Assembly (NCBI GenBank): GCA_950097015.1
Contig: CATNEN010000033.1
Span: 2,170,001 to 2,234,000, forward strand
DNA length: 64,000 bases
Source: Macrostomum hystrix
Lineage: Eukaryota > Platyhelminthes > Macrostomidae
Direction: 5' to 3'
Shown: positions 35,987 through 49,146 of the stretch, in pieces
Layout of the letters: each line of letters starts with the position of its first letter
Position numbering within the stretch: position 1 is the stretch's first letter
Made by a program: the position numbers and the translations under genes
Notes under the pieces: generated by a model
What the model saw: the letters and a program-made list of their open reading frames with translations, nothing else
The model's database searches: none
What the model was told of the DNA's origin: nothing

Positions 35987-36630
35987 ATGCTTTTCTAACC
36001 ATAAAATTTATTACACTAATCTCACATTTTAGATCAAACCTACCATGTACTTGTACCTTCAGCAAAACATAAACTTCAAGATTGCCTAACTCAATATTCA
36101 TAAATATGGCTGATCAGTTAGTAGAGGGAATAGTGCATGAAACAATTAAATAAACCAATTAACTTGGTTATCTTTTTTGACAAAAAAGGTAATTTATTTT
36201 AAGGCATATAAACAAGATTAACAGTATCTCTTGAATTCCAAGAACATGTATTGTCTTTAAAATTGACACAAGAAACTTTTACAAGAGAAATTGATTTAAA
36301 ATACACAACTTGAAAACAGTATTGATGTAGTTAATTATATGAATTTTATCAAATTTATGAAAAAGTGATAGTAATAATGATATCCAAATATATACAGGTT
36401 TTAAGAATGCCAGGAAATGATGGTGGTTGGGTAACTTTTCAGGGTTTTTTAAGCATATTAAACTTATCACATGCTAAAAAATGACAATTTGACTTAGATA
36501 TAGGCTAAGAAAATTTTTTAGCAAAAAACTAGCATGTTTTGCCCCCCTTCGGGGAGCAGAAATATTTTTAATTCGTCTTGTACATACTTTTTAGCAGCTG
36601 AATTTACAGCTTTTTAAAGCTAAAATGAAC
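35987..36630. other. AT-rich, no gene recognised
   Basis: Nothing identifiable before the next array. Confidence 0.6.
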
Positions 36631-36631
36631 C

Positions 36632-38385
36632 CCCAGTGTACAATGATCCCCCATTTGATGATGATCCCCCAGTTGATGATGATCCCCCAGTTGATGATGA
36701 TCCCCCAGTTGACAATGATCCCCCAGTTGACAATGATCCCCCAGTTGACAATGATCCCCCAGTTGACAATGATCTCACAGTTGACAATGATCCCCCAGTT
36801 TACAATGATCCCCCAGTTGACAATGATCCCCCAGTTGACAATGATCCCCCAGTTGACAATGATCCCCCAGTTGACAATGATCCCCCAGTTGACAATGATC
36901 CCCCAGTTGACATGATTGCCCAGTTGACAATCATTCCCCAGTGGACAATGATCCCCTTGTTGACAATGATCCCCCAGTTGACAATGATACCCCAGTTGAC
37001 AATGATCACCCAGTTCACAATGATCCCCCAGTTGGCCATGATCCCCTAGTTGACAATGATCCCCCAGTTGACAATGAACCCCCAGTTGACAATGATCCCC
37101 CAGTTGACAATGATCTCCCAGTTGACAATGATCCCCCAGTTTGCAATGATCCCCCAGTTGACAATGATCCCCCAGTTGACAATGATCCCCCAGTTGACAA
37201 TGATCCCCCAGTTGACAATGATCCCCCAGTTGACAATGATCCCCCAGTTGACAATTTTCCCCCAGTTGACAATGAAGCCCCAGTTGACAATGATCAACCA
37301 GTTGACAATGATCACCCAGTTGACAATGATCAACCAGTTGACAATGACCCCTTAGTTGACAATTTTCCCCCAGTTGACAATGATCCCCCAGTTGACAATG
37401 ATCCCCCAGTTGACAATGATCCCCCAGTTGACATGATTACCCAGTTGACAATCATTCCCCAGTGGACAATGATCCCCTTGTTGACAATGATCCCCCAGTT
37501 GACAATGATCCCCCAGTTGACAATGATCCCCCAGTTGACAATGATCTCCCAGTTGACAATGATCCCCCAGTTTGCAATGATCCCCCAGTTGACAATGATC
37601 CCCAAGTTGACAATGATCCCCCAGTTGACAATGATCCCCCAGTTGACAATGATCTCCCAGTTGACAATTTTCCCCCAGTTGACAATGAAGCCCCAGTTGA
37701 CAATAATCAACCAGTTGACAATGATCACCCAGTTGACAATGATCAACCAGTTGACAATGATCCCTCAGTTGACAATTTTCCCCCAGTTGACAATGATCCC
37801 CCAGTCGACAATGAACCCCCAGTTGACATGATTACCCAGTTGACAATCATTCCCCAGTGGACAATGATCCCCTTGTTGACAATGATCCCCCAGTTGACAA
37901 TGATACCCCAGTTGACAATGATCACCCAGTTCACAATGATCCCCCAGTTGGCCATGATCCCCTAGTTGACAATGATCCCCCAGTTGACAATGATCCCCCA
38001 GTTGACAATGATCCCCCAGTTGACAATGATCTCCCAGTTGACAATGATCCCCCAGTTTGTAATGATCCCCCAGTTGACAATGATTCCCCCAGTTGACAAT
38101 GATCCCCCAGTTGACAATGATCCCCCAGTTGACAATGATCCTCCAGTTGACAATTTTCCCCCAGTTGACAATGAAGCCCCAGTTGACAATGATCACCCAG
38201 TTGACAATGATCAACCAGTTGACAATGATCCCTCAGTTGACAATTTTCCCCCAGTTTACAATGATCCCCCAGTTGACAATGATCCACCAGTTCACAACGA
38301 TCCCCCAGTTGGCCATGATCCCCTAGTTGACAATGATCCTCCATTTGATGAGGACTCCTTATTGATGATGATGCCCAGTTGACAA
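36632..38385. repeat. 18-bp minisatellite, about 97 copies, with higher-order repeats
   Basis: The unit is GATCCCCCAGTTGACAAT. A marked variant block (CAGTGGACAATGATCCCCTT) recurs at about 36940, 37461 and 37856, showing duplications of about 520 and 395 bp. The long Pro/Asp/Asn/Val and Met/Ile/Pro frames are artefacts of the 18-bp period. Confidence 0.97.
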
Positions 38386-38545
38386 TGTTGCTCAGTTAAT
38401 TTTTATATTAGCTTCTTTTGTAGAAAATTGAGAAGAACAACAATTAAATGATTATTAGGCAAAATATTCATCATACAAATATATATCATTTTGACGTTAT
38501 GAGATAACAAACTCAAAATTCAATTCAATGACAAAAAAAAATTTT

Positions 38546-39672
38546 GCCATGATTCAAACTCTAGTTGGCTAGGATTCAAACTCTGGTTTAGCCATGATTC
38601 AGACTCTGGTGTAGCCATGATTCAGACTATGGTTTAGCCATGATTCAAACTCTGGTTTAGCCATGATTCAGACTCTGGTGTAGCCATGATTCAGACTATG
38701 GTTTAGCCATGATTCAAACTCTGGTGTAGCCATGATTCAAACTCTGGTTTAGGCATGATTCAAACTCTGGTTTAGCCATGATTCAAGCTCTGGTTTAGCC
38801 ATGATTCAAACTCTGGTTTAGCCATGATTCAAACGCTGGTTTAGCCATGATTCAAACTCTGGTTTAGCCATGATTCAGACGCTGGTTTAGCCATGATTCA
38901 GACGCTGGTTTAGCTATGGTTCAGACGCTGGTTTAGCCATGATTCAGACGCTGGTTTAGCTATGGTTCAGACGCTGGTTTAGCCATGATTCAGACGCTGG
39001 TTTAGCCATGATTCAAACTCTGGTTTAGCCATGATTCAAACTCTGGTTTAGCCATGATTCAAACTCTGGTTTAGCCATGATTCAGACTCTGGTTTGGCCA
39101 TGATTCAAACTCTGGTTAGCCATGATTCAAGCTCTGGTTTAGCCATGATTCAAACTCTGGTTTAGCCATGATTCAGACTCTGGTTTAGCCATGATTCGGA
39201 CTCTGGTTTAGCCATGATTCAAACTCTGGTTTAGCCATGATTCAAACTCTGGTTTCGCCATGATTCAAACGCTGGTTTAGCCATGATTCAAACTCTGGTT
39301 TAGCCATGATTCGGACTCTGCTTTAGCCATGATTCAGACTCTGGTTTAGCCAAGATTCAGACGCTGGTTTAGCCATGATTCAAACTCTGGTTTAGCCGTG
39401 ATTCAAACTCTGGTTTAGCCATGATTCAGACTCTGGTTTAGCCATGATTCAGACTCTGGTTTAGGCATGATTCAAACTCTGGTTTAGCCATGATTCAGAC
39501 TCCAGTTTTGCCATGATTCAGACTCTGGTTTAGCCATGATTCAGACTCTGGTTTAGCCATGATTCAAACTCTGGTTTAGCCATGATTCAAACTCTGGTTT
39601 AGCCATGATTCAGACTATGGTTTAGCCATGATTCAAACTCAGGTTTTCTTTGACAAACTCAGGTTTGCTATG
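38546..39672. repeat. 23-bp minisatellite, about 48 copies
   Basis: The unit is TTTAGCCATGATTCAAACTC plus TGG, with CAGACGCTGG and TATGGTT variants that cluster (38870-39000), showing local unit spread. Ends are degenerate. Confidence 0.97.
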
Positions 39673-40924
39673 ATTTATGATATTTTATTTACGAAATGAA
39701 AAAAATAAATTAAAATAATCTTCAATCACTACTGGCTGAAAATTAGTCTAAATGATTTGACGCAGTGCAGAATCGAACCCTAGCCTAGCCTAACCTATTC
39801 CTAGTGCCTACACATCGGCTATTCCGACTGTTGGTTAGTGGGTGCAAAAATCTGCCTTATAAAATGAATTCTCAAAGTTCTGGCTTTGTACAATGAAGTA
39901 AGAAAATAGAGTACACTCAGTCTCGCGGTTGGTTGTGTACATTTATTTCCAATTTGTCTCCAGAGTGCAGGCTTCAAATTCAATCAGCTAGGGGTTGTTG
40001 CGCAATTTGACGATGCAATTCTAATTCAGTGGCAGTGAGTAAAATTCTCAATAGGCCAAGATGGTTTGACCTTTGAAAAAATCATGTTTTTCGAATATTT
40101 AATCCCCTTAGCAATAAAGTTAAGCTTAATAAAAATACGTGTATAATTCTCCCCATATTTGGCATCTTTTGGTGAAGAAATTGTGAAAATCGGTTGAGCT
40201 GTTCGGGAGAAAATCAATTACAACCAACCAACCAACCAAGCAAGCATTTCATTTTTAGTATAGTGGATGGATCACTTCACAAGCCTTTTGAACTTGGTAT
40301 AACAACTTTTCATGAAAATGTTGGTTGTTTTTAACACTTAAAAAGCAAAGCGTAAACTTTTCAAAGCAAAAGTTATGATAAAAAAGAAATATGTTAGGTC
40401 ATAAAACTTTTTATTGCAGTTTTTAGATATATTAAAGTTAAGTTACTTTTATATATACATTCTCTGAGTTAAATTTAAGACTAATTATTTCCTTAATGAA
40501 AACTAGATTCACTTGTCCTGTGGAACATTGAATTGATTGTAGGGGTACTATGATCAAAACAAAAAAATATAAACCTAAAGGTAGATAAATATGTTTAAAA
40601 CTGCTTGAACATAAAACTATATACAAGCGTATAATTATTTACAAATAGAGGTATAAACTTTTATAAATATAGTGTAAAAAAATTATGTCCCATTGATGAC
40701 CTTCTCATGGAATTACCCAGCTAACTGCAATGCATCTGCATCTAGACTTTGCTAACATATTAAAGAGTCTGTATTTTGATAAAAAACCTACCTTATTTAC
40801 ATTTTTGGGGTCTTAAAAGACCCTATTCAGGTATTCCATTTCAACTCAATTGAAATAATCAAGACGGGATTATTTTATTTCATTTAACATTTTTTGTATG
40901 GTTAAAAAATAAAATAATACTAAT
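39673..40924. other. AT-rich, no gene recognised
   Basis: No gene. Around 39770-39800 a minus-strand B-box-like GGTTCGATTC could be the remains of another tRNA-derived repeat; too degenerate to call. Confidence 0.55.
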
Positions 40925-41205
40925 TACAAGAGGGCTGTGGGCAATGGCACATCATTTGGTGACACTCAACCCACAGCAAGCAAGGAGGCTATTCTGCTCA
41001 TTCCACTGACTCCTGAGCACACATGCACACAGACACTGTATGCAGGCACATGCTCACACAGGTGTGTATATCCACCCTGACTTTCTTATCATCAGTCAAG
41101 TATGCATTTCACTGTGCCTTGGAGTTTGCCCCCAAGAGTATAAATGACAGGACAAGCCCCCAGGCCTTCTCTCCACAGCTGGATCCCAAATGAATGTGTT
41201 ATTGC
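40925..41205 (-). mobile_element. SINE, copy 1 (head lost or degenerate)
   Basis: About 280 bp closely similar to 55.49-55.77 kb (shared blocks include GCACATCATTTGGTGACACT-like and CTGACTCCTGAGCACA words). The second copy places the tRNA head on the right, so the SINE is on the minus strand. This copy is older and its head is not recognisable. Confidence 0.75.
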
Positions 41206-41643
41206 TGAAAGTTCCAATCCGTGAAAGTTTCAAAATCTAAGATAGCTAGTGTTGTAATAAAAGACAAAAAATTCTCAGTGGGTCATGGGGTATTGGTAGG
41301 CAACTTGGTAGGATGTTAGTCGGAACTAGGCTTGTTTCAATCCTTATTTATTTTTTATAATTATATGACATTTATACTGTTTTTTGTTTCAGCTATTTGT
41401 TTCAGCTCACGATTTTTTTCAGCTGGGCTAAAAACTTTCTGTGTAGAAAACTAATTTCAGCCTCGTTTGATGCAGCTTAATTAAACTTAATCTAACTTAA
41501 TCTAAACCGTTTCGTTTGCTAAGCTTTACAGCCACAAAGCCAGCCTGCGGTCGTATGCTTCTGCTCTGTTGTTTAGTAAAAATAGCTTAAAATACAGCAA
41601 ATTATCGAGAGAAAAAAGTTCAGCCTGATCAAAAGAAATCATC
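41206..41643. other. 5' flank of RASSF
   Basis: No coding signal. A tRNA-like stretch around 41285-41345 ending in a degenerate B box was noted but not called. Confidence 0.5.
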
Positions 41644-44002
41644 ATGTCTCTGATAAAGCGCTTAATCGGCAACATCGACAGCTACTTGTTTCATCCGTCT
41701 AGCACAGACTCTGCCAAGCCAGCCAGTTCACATAGTATGCCTCTTGTTATTATGAAATCAAGCTTTCAATTTGATCACCGAATATTTTCTCATAGAGTCC
41801 AGCTGCATCCCTATCCAGGAGCCATCAACCACCTCACCCCAACCAACTTCCCAGATGCTGCCAGCGTTGGCATTCTCGACGCCGGCGGTCACCAGTTCGA
41901 GCCCCGCAGTCTTGACAGGCCGACAGCTTGCGACGTCTGCGGCTGCGCCGCCCTCGGCGACCGCCTTGTCAGCTGCCGACGCTGCAGCGCCACCTGCCAC
42001 GCCGACTGCGCCACCGCCGGCCTAGGAGTCGCCTGTCACGAGGCCGACAGTTCTGCGGATTTATCGCCGGACGAGAATTCGCCATCCGTTGCAGTCGGCG
42101 ACGTTTCCTCAGACTCCACCAACGATGACGACCGCTATGTCACCGCCAAGGAGCTGCTGCTCACGGCCGGCTCGCCCATCGATCGGTCCTACACGCTCAG
42201 CAGTCTAGACTCGCGCCTTATTGACCGGGCTGGCATCCGCCTGGTGACGCGCGCTGAACCGGGCGGCGGTGGCGGAGCCAGTTTCTACGCGGCCTGGACG
42301 CCGGAGAAGCTCGGCGCCCACCTGTTCCTGCTGTCCGAGCGGCTGCCCGGCCAGGAGTTTCGGGTCCAAACCTCGGCGTCCACCCAGTCGCATCACCATC
42401 TGCTCAGCTCGCATCATCATCTTCAAGGCCAGCAGTTGCGCTTCCGCGGCTCCCTTCGCGTCCACGTGAACCTCATGCGGCCGGTGCACTCGGACAAGCC
42501 GGCCGCCACCTTCTTCCTGCCGCGCGGCCACGCCTGCCTGCTACACGGCCTGGCTAGCGATCTGGGCGCTGACGGTGTCGTCTGGCAGCTGCTGGCCAAG
42601 CTGCGCATCCGCGATCCGGCGCACAAGTTCGGCCTGTATTTGCACACGGTGCGCGGCGACTCCACAGGTGAGGCCGTTCATTTTGCCACAATGTCTTGCT
42701 AGACATTCTAGCGGAAACTAAGTTTCTTAGAAATAGTTTAGGAGGCTGGTTTTCGCCGAAAAATTCACTACCGAAATAGGAAATCTCCACTTTACTACTG
42801 TACAAATTTACCGCCTGAGTTTGATTGGTAGCTTCATCGATTTCTTTCTTGGTTTATTTGTGAATACATAGATTTCAGTATATATTTCCTTTTCTCTGCA
42901 TGCCCCCTCCTGTGCCTAAAGTGCCTAAGAATGTATTATGCTCAATGCTCATGTAAGTAAGTTAATTTTTATCAAAATAAGAGCTTCCCTTTGACTGCCA
43001 ACTGCCATAGGATGCAGTAATTCATAAATACATCATTATTCATAGTCTTTCTTGGCAAACTTTCTTCTAGAAAGATCAGCGCAGTAGATAGGCGTAAAAT
43101 GTTTTCGTTGGTTTCGACTTCGCAAGAAGTTGATTGCCATCTTGGAGCTTCTGTGTTTACATTTCATTAGCCTGCGGACAGTTTCTAGGCATTGCGTGAA
43201 TCTGTGCACCTTTTCTGAGCCCCCGCTGCCACCCTTTCCAGTGGAGGTGCACCGCCTGAATCCCCAGGAGAGGCCGCTGGAGATCCTGCTGTCCTGGACC
43301 ACCCTGCCGCCCGCTGAGATGCGGGCCGCCTTCGCAATGCGAAGATTTGTTCTGCAGGAGACTGACACTTCCACGGTTGACGTGAGCAAATGCGCCTCTT
43401 CGCTTTTGTTGGGCGAATCGCCGTGCCGTGTGATTTGTCATGCTGTCGGGTACATTTTTTCAAGCTTTACGCAATGTCCTGACTAAAACAAGTAGCTGAA
43501 ATTTGTCATAGACTCGATAAAATCGAGTTGGTCATAGATTTAATATAATCTCGAGCTTTAATTAGTCATAGACTCGATATAATTCTGAACTTAAACTTGA
43601 ATATAAACAGAATATAATCAACCTCAAATGTTAGTGGGGTTGATTTGGCTCAGAGCTTAAACTAGTCATAGGCTCGATATCATCGCACGCTTTAACTTTT
43701 CACGGTTCAATAAATGTTTCTAACTGAGATTCTTCATAATCGCTGATCCGTCAAGTTTCATTTGATTGTGTTTTCTCAATCAATGGTTAATCTGAAAACT
43801 GATTATCCCCATTCTCACCTTCGCACGGCAGTGGGACGCATTCAGCGTGCCGGAGCTGCTGAACTTTCTGCAGATTCTCAGCCTGGAGCAGGCGCAGCAC
43901 GAGCGCAATATTCGTAGAAAATTTGAAGAGCTTCGCTGCGCCCTGGCCGCCAAGCAGCTGGAACTGGAGCATCTGATGCTGCGGGAGGAGTCCGAGGCCT
44001 GA
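41644..44002 (+). CDS. RASSF: Ras-association domain family protein (RASSF1/5-like), three exons
   Basis: Scaffold that binds Ras-like GTPases and, through its SARAH helix, Hippo/MST kinases. join(41644..42667, 43242..43381, 43832..44002) gives 444 aa with phases 1 and 0. A C1 zinc finger covers residues 83-131 (His83, Cys96, Cys99, Cys111, Cys114, His119, Cys122, Cys131), starting GGHQFEPRSLDRPTACDVCG. The RA domain runs about 265-387 (LRVHVNLMRP, ATFFLPRG, DPAHKFGLYL). The C-terminal SARAH domain is about 389-440, starting WDAFSVPELLNFLQILSLEQ. Only RASSF1 and RASSF5 types have C1+RA+SARAH. Between C1 and RA is a less conserved segment of about 110 residues with Gly and His runs. ATG chosen as first Met after the AT-rich flank. 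Domain order makes the family call firm; the paralogue is not decidable. Confidence 0.93.
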
Positions 44003-44144
44003 CATGCTGCTGAAACTCACCTGTTGGATATATAATTATTCTCCTTGCTGATGCACTATGCCTGACTTGTCGGTTGCATGTGAAAGCGGTCGGCTTGCTC
44101 AATGTAAGTCGGTGGACTTTTTTACGCCACCGACTGTCATTGTT

Positions 44145-44272
44145 TGGAACAAGATGTTGGCAATCTTTCACAGTCCCCTTTCACAGAGGAGGAGCTTATA
44201 ACCTAGTGTGGAACAAGATGTTGGCAATCTTTCACAGTCCCCTTTCACAGAGGAGGAGCTTATAACCTAGTG
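44145..44272. repeat. 64-bp direct tandem duplication
   Basis: Two identical adjacent copies of a 64-mer starting TGGAACAAGATGTTGGCAAT and ending at CTTATAACCTAG; the second copy leads straight into a SINE-like sequence. Confidence 0.9.
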
Positions 44273-44405
44273 GTTGGAACTTCGGACTTCTGACTGGGAT
44301 CATTCTGTTTGGGAGATATCGTGCAGTAGGCAGTGGGTCTATGAAATAGCCCCGTAGTCTTCTCCCCCTGGGAAGAATAGCGTGGTATTAAATTAGGTTT
44401 GACTT
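44253..44405 (+). repeat. Possible tRNA-derived SINE
   Basis: TAACCTAGTGGTTGGAACTT looks like a tRNA D-arm/A box, followed by anticodon-arm-like and tail sequence. The B box is degenerate and no second copy is seen in the window. Confidence 0.3.
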
Positions 44406-45430
44406 CTAAATATCTATCTGCAACCTACTATTCCCAATTTTGACGTTTCCCAGACTCCCAACTCTGACTAGCAAAATATATAAAAAAACTCTTTGTAAAG
44501 TTAGGAGAAGTGAAAATTTAGGGATTTTTGATGTACAGGTAATGTGAAGTTTGAAGGAACGAAGTGAATCCACCGTGGTAGTTAAGTGTGGTAATTAAAT
44601 AAATATTGCTTTGTACGTCAAGCTTTTACATTCATCAGTGCAGTAGTGCTTAGTAAGAAGAAGAAAGAGAACACTGTTTATCAGACTTTATCTGCTGATT
44701 TCAAACTGATCTATAATCATTGTTCACATTTTGCTTTGCCTATGCCAAACAATTTATTAATTATGTAAATGTTAATTTCTGTCCGTTCACAAACAAGTAC
44801 TATATTTGAGTAGTACGACACATTTATCATTTTTTCGTAGTTCCGTATTACCTATAGGAGTCAGTCTGTAGTTATGAAACTATTTTGCAATATTCAATGC
44901 AATTTTCCGCTGTACAGTTGTTATTTAGCTGCAGCTAACTAGTGCAGCAAAACTTCAATTAGAGTTCATTTAATGCTTCCTTTTAATTTCCTAATTAATC
45001 TTTCCACGAAGACATATCAGTGTGATTGTCCAGGCACACTTCTTGTGCAGATTTTTTCTCTTTTTTGACCTAAATTTATCCCCTAATATTCTACTTCTAT
45101 TCATATCAGTTTTTTATGATTTCTACTATTTACAAAGTCATTCTCCATATTTGATTCTGCATTAATTATGTGCATTGTGATCAGCAGTCACATTGTTTGT
45201 TTTCCTCTCGCCTTTTCAGTCTGCCTTGTAACGGTTTTGTGCTTTTCCTTATTTTATTGTATTTTGGCTTAAATAAAAAATAGAAGTAGAATTAGAAAAT
45301 TTCATTTAAATTAAGTGGGAAATTAATTACAGTCTTGCCTTTATAGAGAAAAAAGTCTTTGTACCCTGTAGCTAAAAAGCGTTAATATTACCCTTGCCAA
45401 TTCTGTGCACTATACCTAAAATATCATTAT

Positions 45431-46222
45431 TACACCGAAGCCTATGTTCACTATTCCTAAAAATAGAACTGACACCCAAGCCTATGTACACTGTGCCTAA
45501 AAATAGAACTGACACCCAAGCCTATGTACACTGTGCCTAAAAATAGAACTGACACCCAAGCCTATGTACACCGTGCCTAAAAATAGAACTGACACCCAAG
45601 CCTATGTACACTGTGCCTAAAAATAGAACTGACACCCAAGCCTATGTACACTGTGCCTAAAAATAGAACTGACACCCTAGCCTATGTACACCGTGCCTAA
45701 AAATAGAACTGACACCCTAGCCTATGTACATACACTGTGCCTACAAATAGAACTGACACCCAAGCCTATGTACACCGTGCCTAAAAATAGAACTGACACC
45801 CTAGCCTATGTACATACACTGTGCCTACAAATAGAACTGACACCCAAGCCTATGCACATACACTGTGCCTAAAAATAGAACTGACACCCAAGCCTATGCA
45901 CATACACTGTGCCTAAAAATAGAACTGACACCCAAGCCTATGCACATACACTGTGCCTAAAAATAGAACTGACACCCTAGCCTATGTACACCGTGCCTAA
46001 AAATAGAACTGACACCCTAGCCTATGTACATACACTGTGCCTACAAATAGAACTGACACCCAAGCCTATGTACACCGTGCCTAAAAATAGAACTGACACC
46101 CTAGCCTATGTACATACACTGTGCCTACAAATAGAACTGACACCCAAGCCTATGCACATACACTGTGCCTAAAAATAGAACTGACACCCAAGCCTATGTA
46201 CACTGTGCAAGAAAATAGAGCT
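45431..46222. repeat. 40/44-bp minisatellite, about 19 copies
   Basis: A 40-mer containing CCTAAAAATAGAACTGACAC and CCAAGCCTATGTACACTGTG, with 44-bp variants carrying an extra CATA. A 300-bp block is duplicated exactly: the variant order from about 45660 repeats from about 45960. Confidence 0.96.
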
Positions 46223-46867
46223 GACACCCACATATTTCTAAAATGGAAACATTTTATACTGTAAATATGTCGAAAATCGGGGAAAATTACTTAAATTACA
46301 TTTGTGCGTTCACAAAGATCCAATCATTCTTGTGTACGATTCAGGTAGGTTCAATTTATCTTAGAGCATATAGGAAGTTAAGTTCTGTGTTTTTCTGATT
46401 GATTTTATTTATAATAATATTAATGTTCCCACTTCTTTCCCTACTATATTTGTTCACGCACGGTTACTGTAAAGCAAGTTTCGATGCCATAATGTGAGCT
46501 AATATGAAACTAATGGCGCTGTGATTCTTTCTCATTTTTCCCTATTTTCGCATATTGCAAAGTTTTTCCATGCAAGTCTATTTTTTCTAATCAATTTTGT
46601 TACTTTAGTATTCCTCACAAGTTCGATTGTTTTAGACAAATCTATCAATGGGATTCTGTTAAATAAACTATTGCCCTGCTTATTTAAGTATTCTAGTACG
46701 CGGGTTCTATCATATTTGCATCCAACCCTCTTCAGTAAACTGTCAGTTGTTTTCAAATACTTTTCTTCGCTAAGTACAAGCTTAGTAGCGAAAAGATATT
46801 GAGGTAGCTGTGCAGAAATTTCAAGTGTGGTGGAGTGAGGTGGATGCAGTGATGGTATGTGGAGTGA
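46223..46867. other. No gene recognised
   Basis: AT-rich spacer. The overlapping open frames of about 90-130 codons at 46521-46921 have no family resemblance. Confidence 0.5.
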
Positions 46868-47557
46868 GTAGATGTAGTGAGGTGTTTGGCAAGTGAACTG
46901 GGTGCAGTTAGGGGTTGGCAAGTGAGCTGGGTGCAGTCAGGGGTTGGCAAGTGAGCTGGGTGCAGTCAGGGGTTGGCAAGTGAGCTGGGTGCAGTCAGGG
47001 GTTGGCAAATGAACTGGGTGCAGTCAGGGTTGGCAAGTGAGCTGGGTGCAGTCAGGGGTTGGCAAGTGAGCTGGGTGCAGTCAGGGGTTGGCAAGTGAGC
47101 TGGGTGCAGTCAGGGGTTGGCAAGTGAGCTGGGTGCAGTCAGGGGTTGGCAAGTGAACTGGGTGCAGTCAGGGGTTGACAAGTGAGCTGGGTGCAGTCAG
47201 GGGTTGGCAAGTGAACTGGGTGCAGTCTGGGGTTGGCAAGTGAACTGGGTGCAGTCAGGGGTTTGGCAAGTGAACTGGGTGCAGTCAGGGGTTGGCAAGT
47301 GAACTGGGTGCAGTCAGGGGTTTGGCAAGTGAACTGGGTGCAGTCAGGGGTTGGCAAGTGAGCTGGGTGCAGTCAGGGGTTGGCAAGTGAACTGGGTGCA
47401 GTCTGGGGTTGGCAAGTGAACTGGGTGCAGTCAGGGGTTTGGCAAGTGAACTGGGTGCAGTCAGGGGTTGGCAAGTGAGCTGGGTGCAGTCAGGGGTTTG
47501 GCAAGTGAACTGGGTGCAGTCAGGGGTTGGCAAGTGAGCTGGGTGCAGTCAGGGGTG
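46868..47557. repeat. 29/30-bp minisatellite, about 23 copies
   Basis: The unit is GGCAAGTGAGCTGGGTGCAG plus TCAGGGGTT, with a 30-bp form (GGGGTTT) and an AACTGG/AGCTGG alternation. It lies about 330 bp upstream of the TATDN1 ATG. Confidence 0.96.
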
Positions 47558-47890
47558 TTCTCCTGTGTTCGCCAAAGTAGTACTGTGGCGCACAGTTATT
47601 GACAGCAAGTCTGTTCTGATGCAGCAGTTTTTAGCGAGTCCATTGCTTTTTATTGTTAGTCAGTCTTGGTCAAGCAAAACTGAAGTTGGCTGTGTTGCCG
47701 AACTGTTTCAGCGGATTCTCACCAGTGCCACCGCCACCGCAATTAAGACAAAGTTGGCTGTCTCAAACGGAACTAAAGCTACCGCAGGCAAGTCGGTCTG
47801 TTCCCAGTGTGCGTGCACAGAGTATCCAACAAAGACTTCGCATGAACTTATTCACGAACCCTCTAATTTGTCTCGGCAGTCTCGGGCCGC

Positions 47891-49146
47891 ATGGCTGGCA
47901 GCCAATCAGATCGGGCGCAGTTTCGCTTCGTGGACATCGGCGCCAACCTCACGGACCCGGTGTTCCGCGGCCTCTACCGTGGCCGACAGCTGCACCAGGA
48001 TGACTTCAACGCCGTGCTGCGCCGCGCCGCCGACGTCGGCGTCCAGCGAATCATTGTGACTGGTGGCAGCCTCGCTGAGAGCCAGGCCGCTGTGCGCCTC
48101 TGCCGGGAGCAGCCCGACTCTCCGCTGCGCCTCTGCTGCACAGTCGGCTGCCACCCGACAAGGTTCTGCCCGGATACAGATTGCCTTGTGCTGCCGGGAG
48201 ATTCAATTAGAATGGGGAGACATTGGAGAGCAGGGGATAGTTGAGAGGTTGAGAGGCCAGGAGAGATCGGATGGAAATCAGTCTCCAAAGAGTCTCAAGA
48301 GAAATATAAGAGTCAAATTACACTAATCTGCTGCCTTCTCCCAGAACCAAAGAGATGGAGGCGGACCCGGCTGCTTACCTGAACTCGCTGCGCCAGTTGG
48401 TTGAAGCCAACCGCGACCTGGTGGTGGCCGTGGGAGAGACCGGCCTGGACTATGACAGGGAGCAGTTTGCGCCACGTGACGTACAGCTGCGGCACTTCTG
48501 GTTAGTGCCAACTGATTTAATTGGTCTCATTGATCTGATTGGAATTTTTCCGTTTCATTCACCCACCCAGACTTCAGGCTGATTCACTCCTCCCACCGTC
48601 CTTAGTTCGCAGGTGTCACTCGCCTGCCAGCTGGGCCTGCCTTTGTTTCTCCACTGCCGTGCCAGCCACGCGGACTTTCGCAACGCGCTGACTGACTTTG
48701 CTAGCCAATTGCCTTCGCCGCCGGGCGTGGTGCACACCTTCGACGGCACCGCGGAAGATGCCACCCAACTGCTGTCCATGGGATTCTACCTCGGCCTAAA
48801 CGGCTGCAGTTTGAAGACAGTCGACAATTTGCGAGTGGTTTCCGGCCTGCCGCTGGACAGGCTCCTTTTGGAAACGGACGCGCCCTGGTGCGAGATCAAG
48901 CCGAGCCACGCTGGGTATGGTCACGTGACAACCCGATTTGAGTCTAAGAAGGCCGAGCGCTGGGCGTCTGGCTGCATGGTGAAGGGGCGCAATGAGCCGG
49001 CCTGCATTGTTCAGGTGCTGCAGGTCGTGGCGGCCGCTCTCAACCAGCCAGCGGAGGCTGTGGCCGCCGCAGCGTTTGACAACACGCGCCGACTGTTTCA
49101 CTTTAAAGATGAGACTGCGGCAGAGAGTTCAGTAGACAGAGACTAG
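47891..49146 (+). CDS. TATDN1: TatD-family deoxyribonuclease (TATDN1), three exons
   Basis: Metal-dependent nuclease of the amidohydrolase-fold TatD family, linked in other animals to DNA degradation and repair. join(47891..48162, 48345..48500, 48606..49146) gives 322 aa in phase (human about 297). FRFVDIGANLTDPVFRGLYR and VGCHPTR open the protein. Metal/catalytic motifs follow: GETGLDYDR (Glu122), FLHCR (His159), VHTFDG (His186), LETDAPW (Asp234). RNEPACIVQVLQ lies near the C-terminus. The first donor is GTTCTG, weaker than its neighbours. The third-exon acceptor is TCCTTAG at 48605; the competing CAG six bases later breaks the frame. A pyrimidine tract ending CGGCAG at 47879 could be a 5'UTR acceptor. 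AATAAA at 49401-49406 is the likely poly(A) signal. Confidence 0.95.

Larger units (their letters stand above)
44003..45430. other. 3' flank of RASSF, no gene
   Basis: AT-rich apart from the duplication and SINE-like sequence listed separately. An AATAAA at 44598-44603 is a distant poly(A) candidate for RASSF. Confidence 0.55.

Noticed and set aside
36625-38382. Many Pro/Asp/Asn/Val and Met/Ile/Pro repeat frames
   Set aside because: 18-bp array artefacts.
41735-41795. Possible 61-nt intron in RASSF exon 1
   Set aside because: Removal would shift the frame of the C1 and RA domains.
46521-46950. Short frames on both strands near 46.5-46.9 kb
   Set aside because: AT-rich, overlapping in opposite directions and partly within the 29-bp array.
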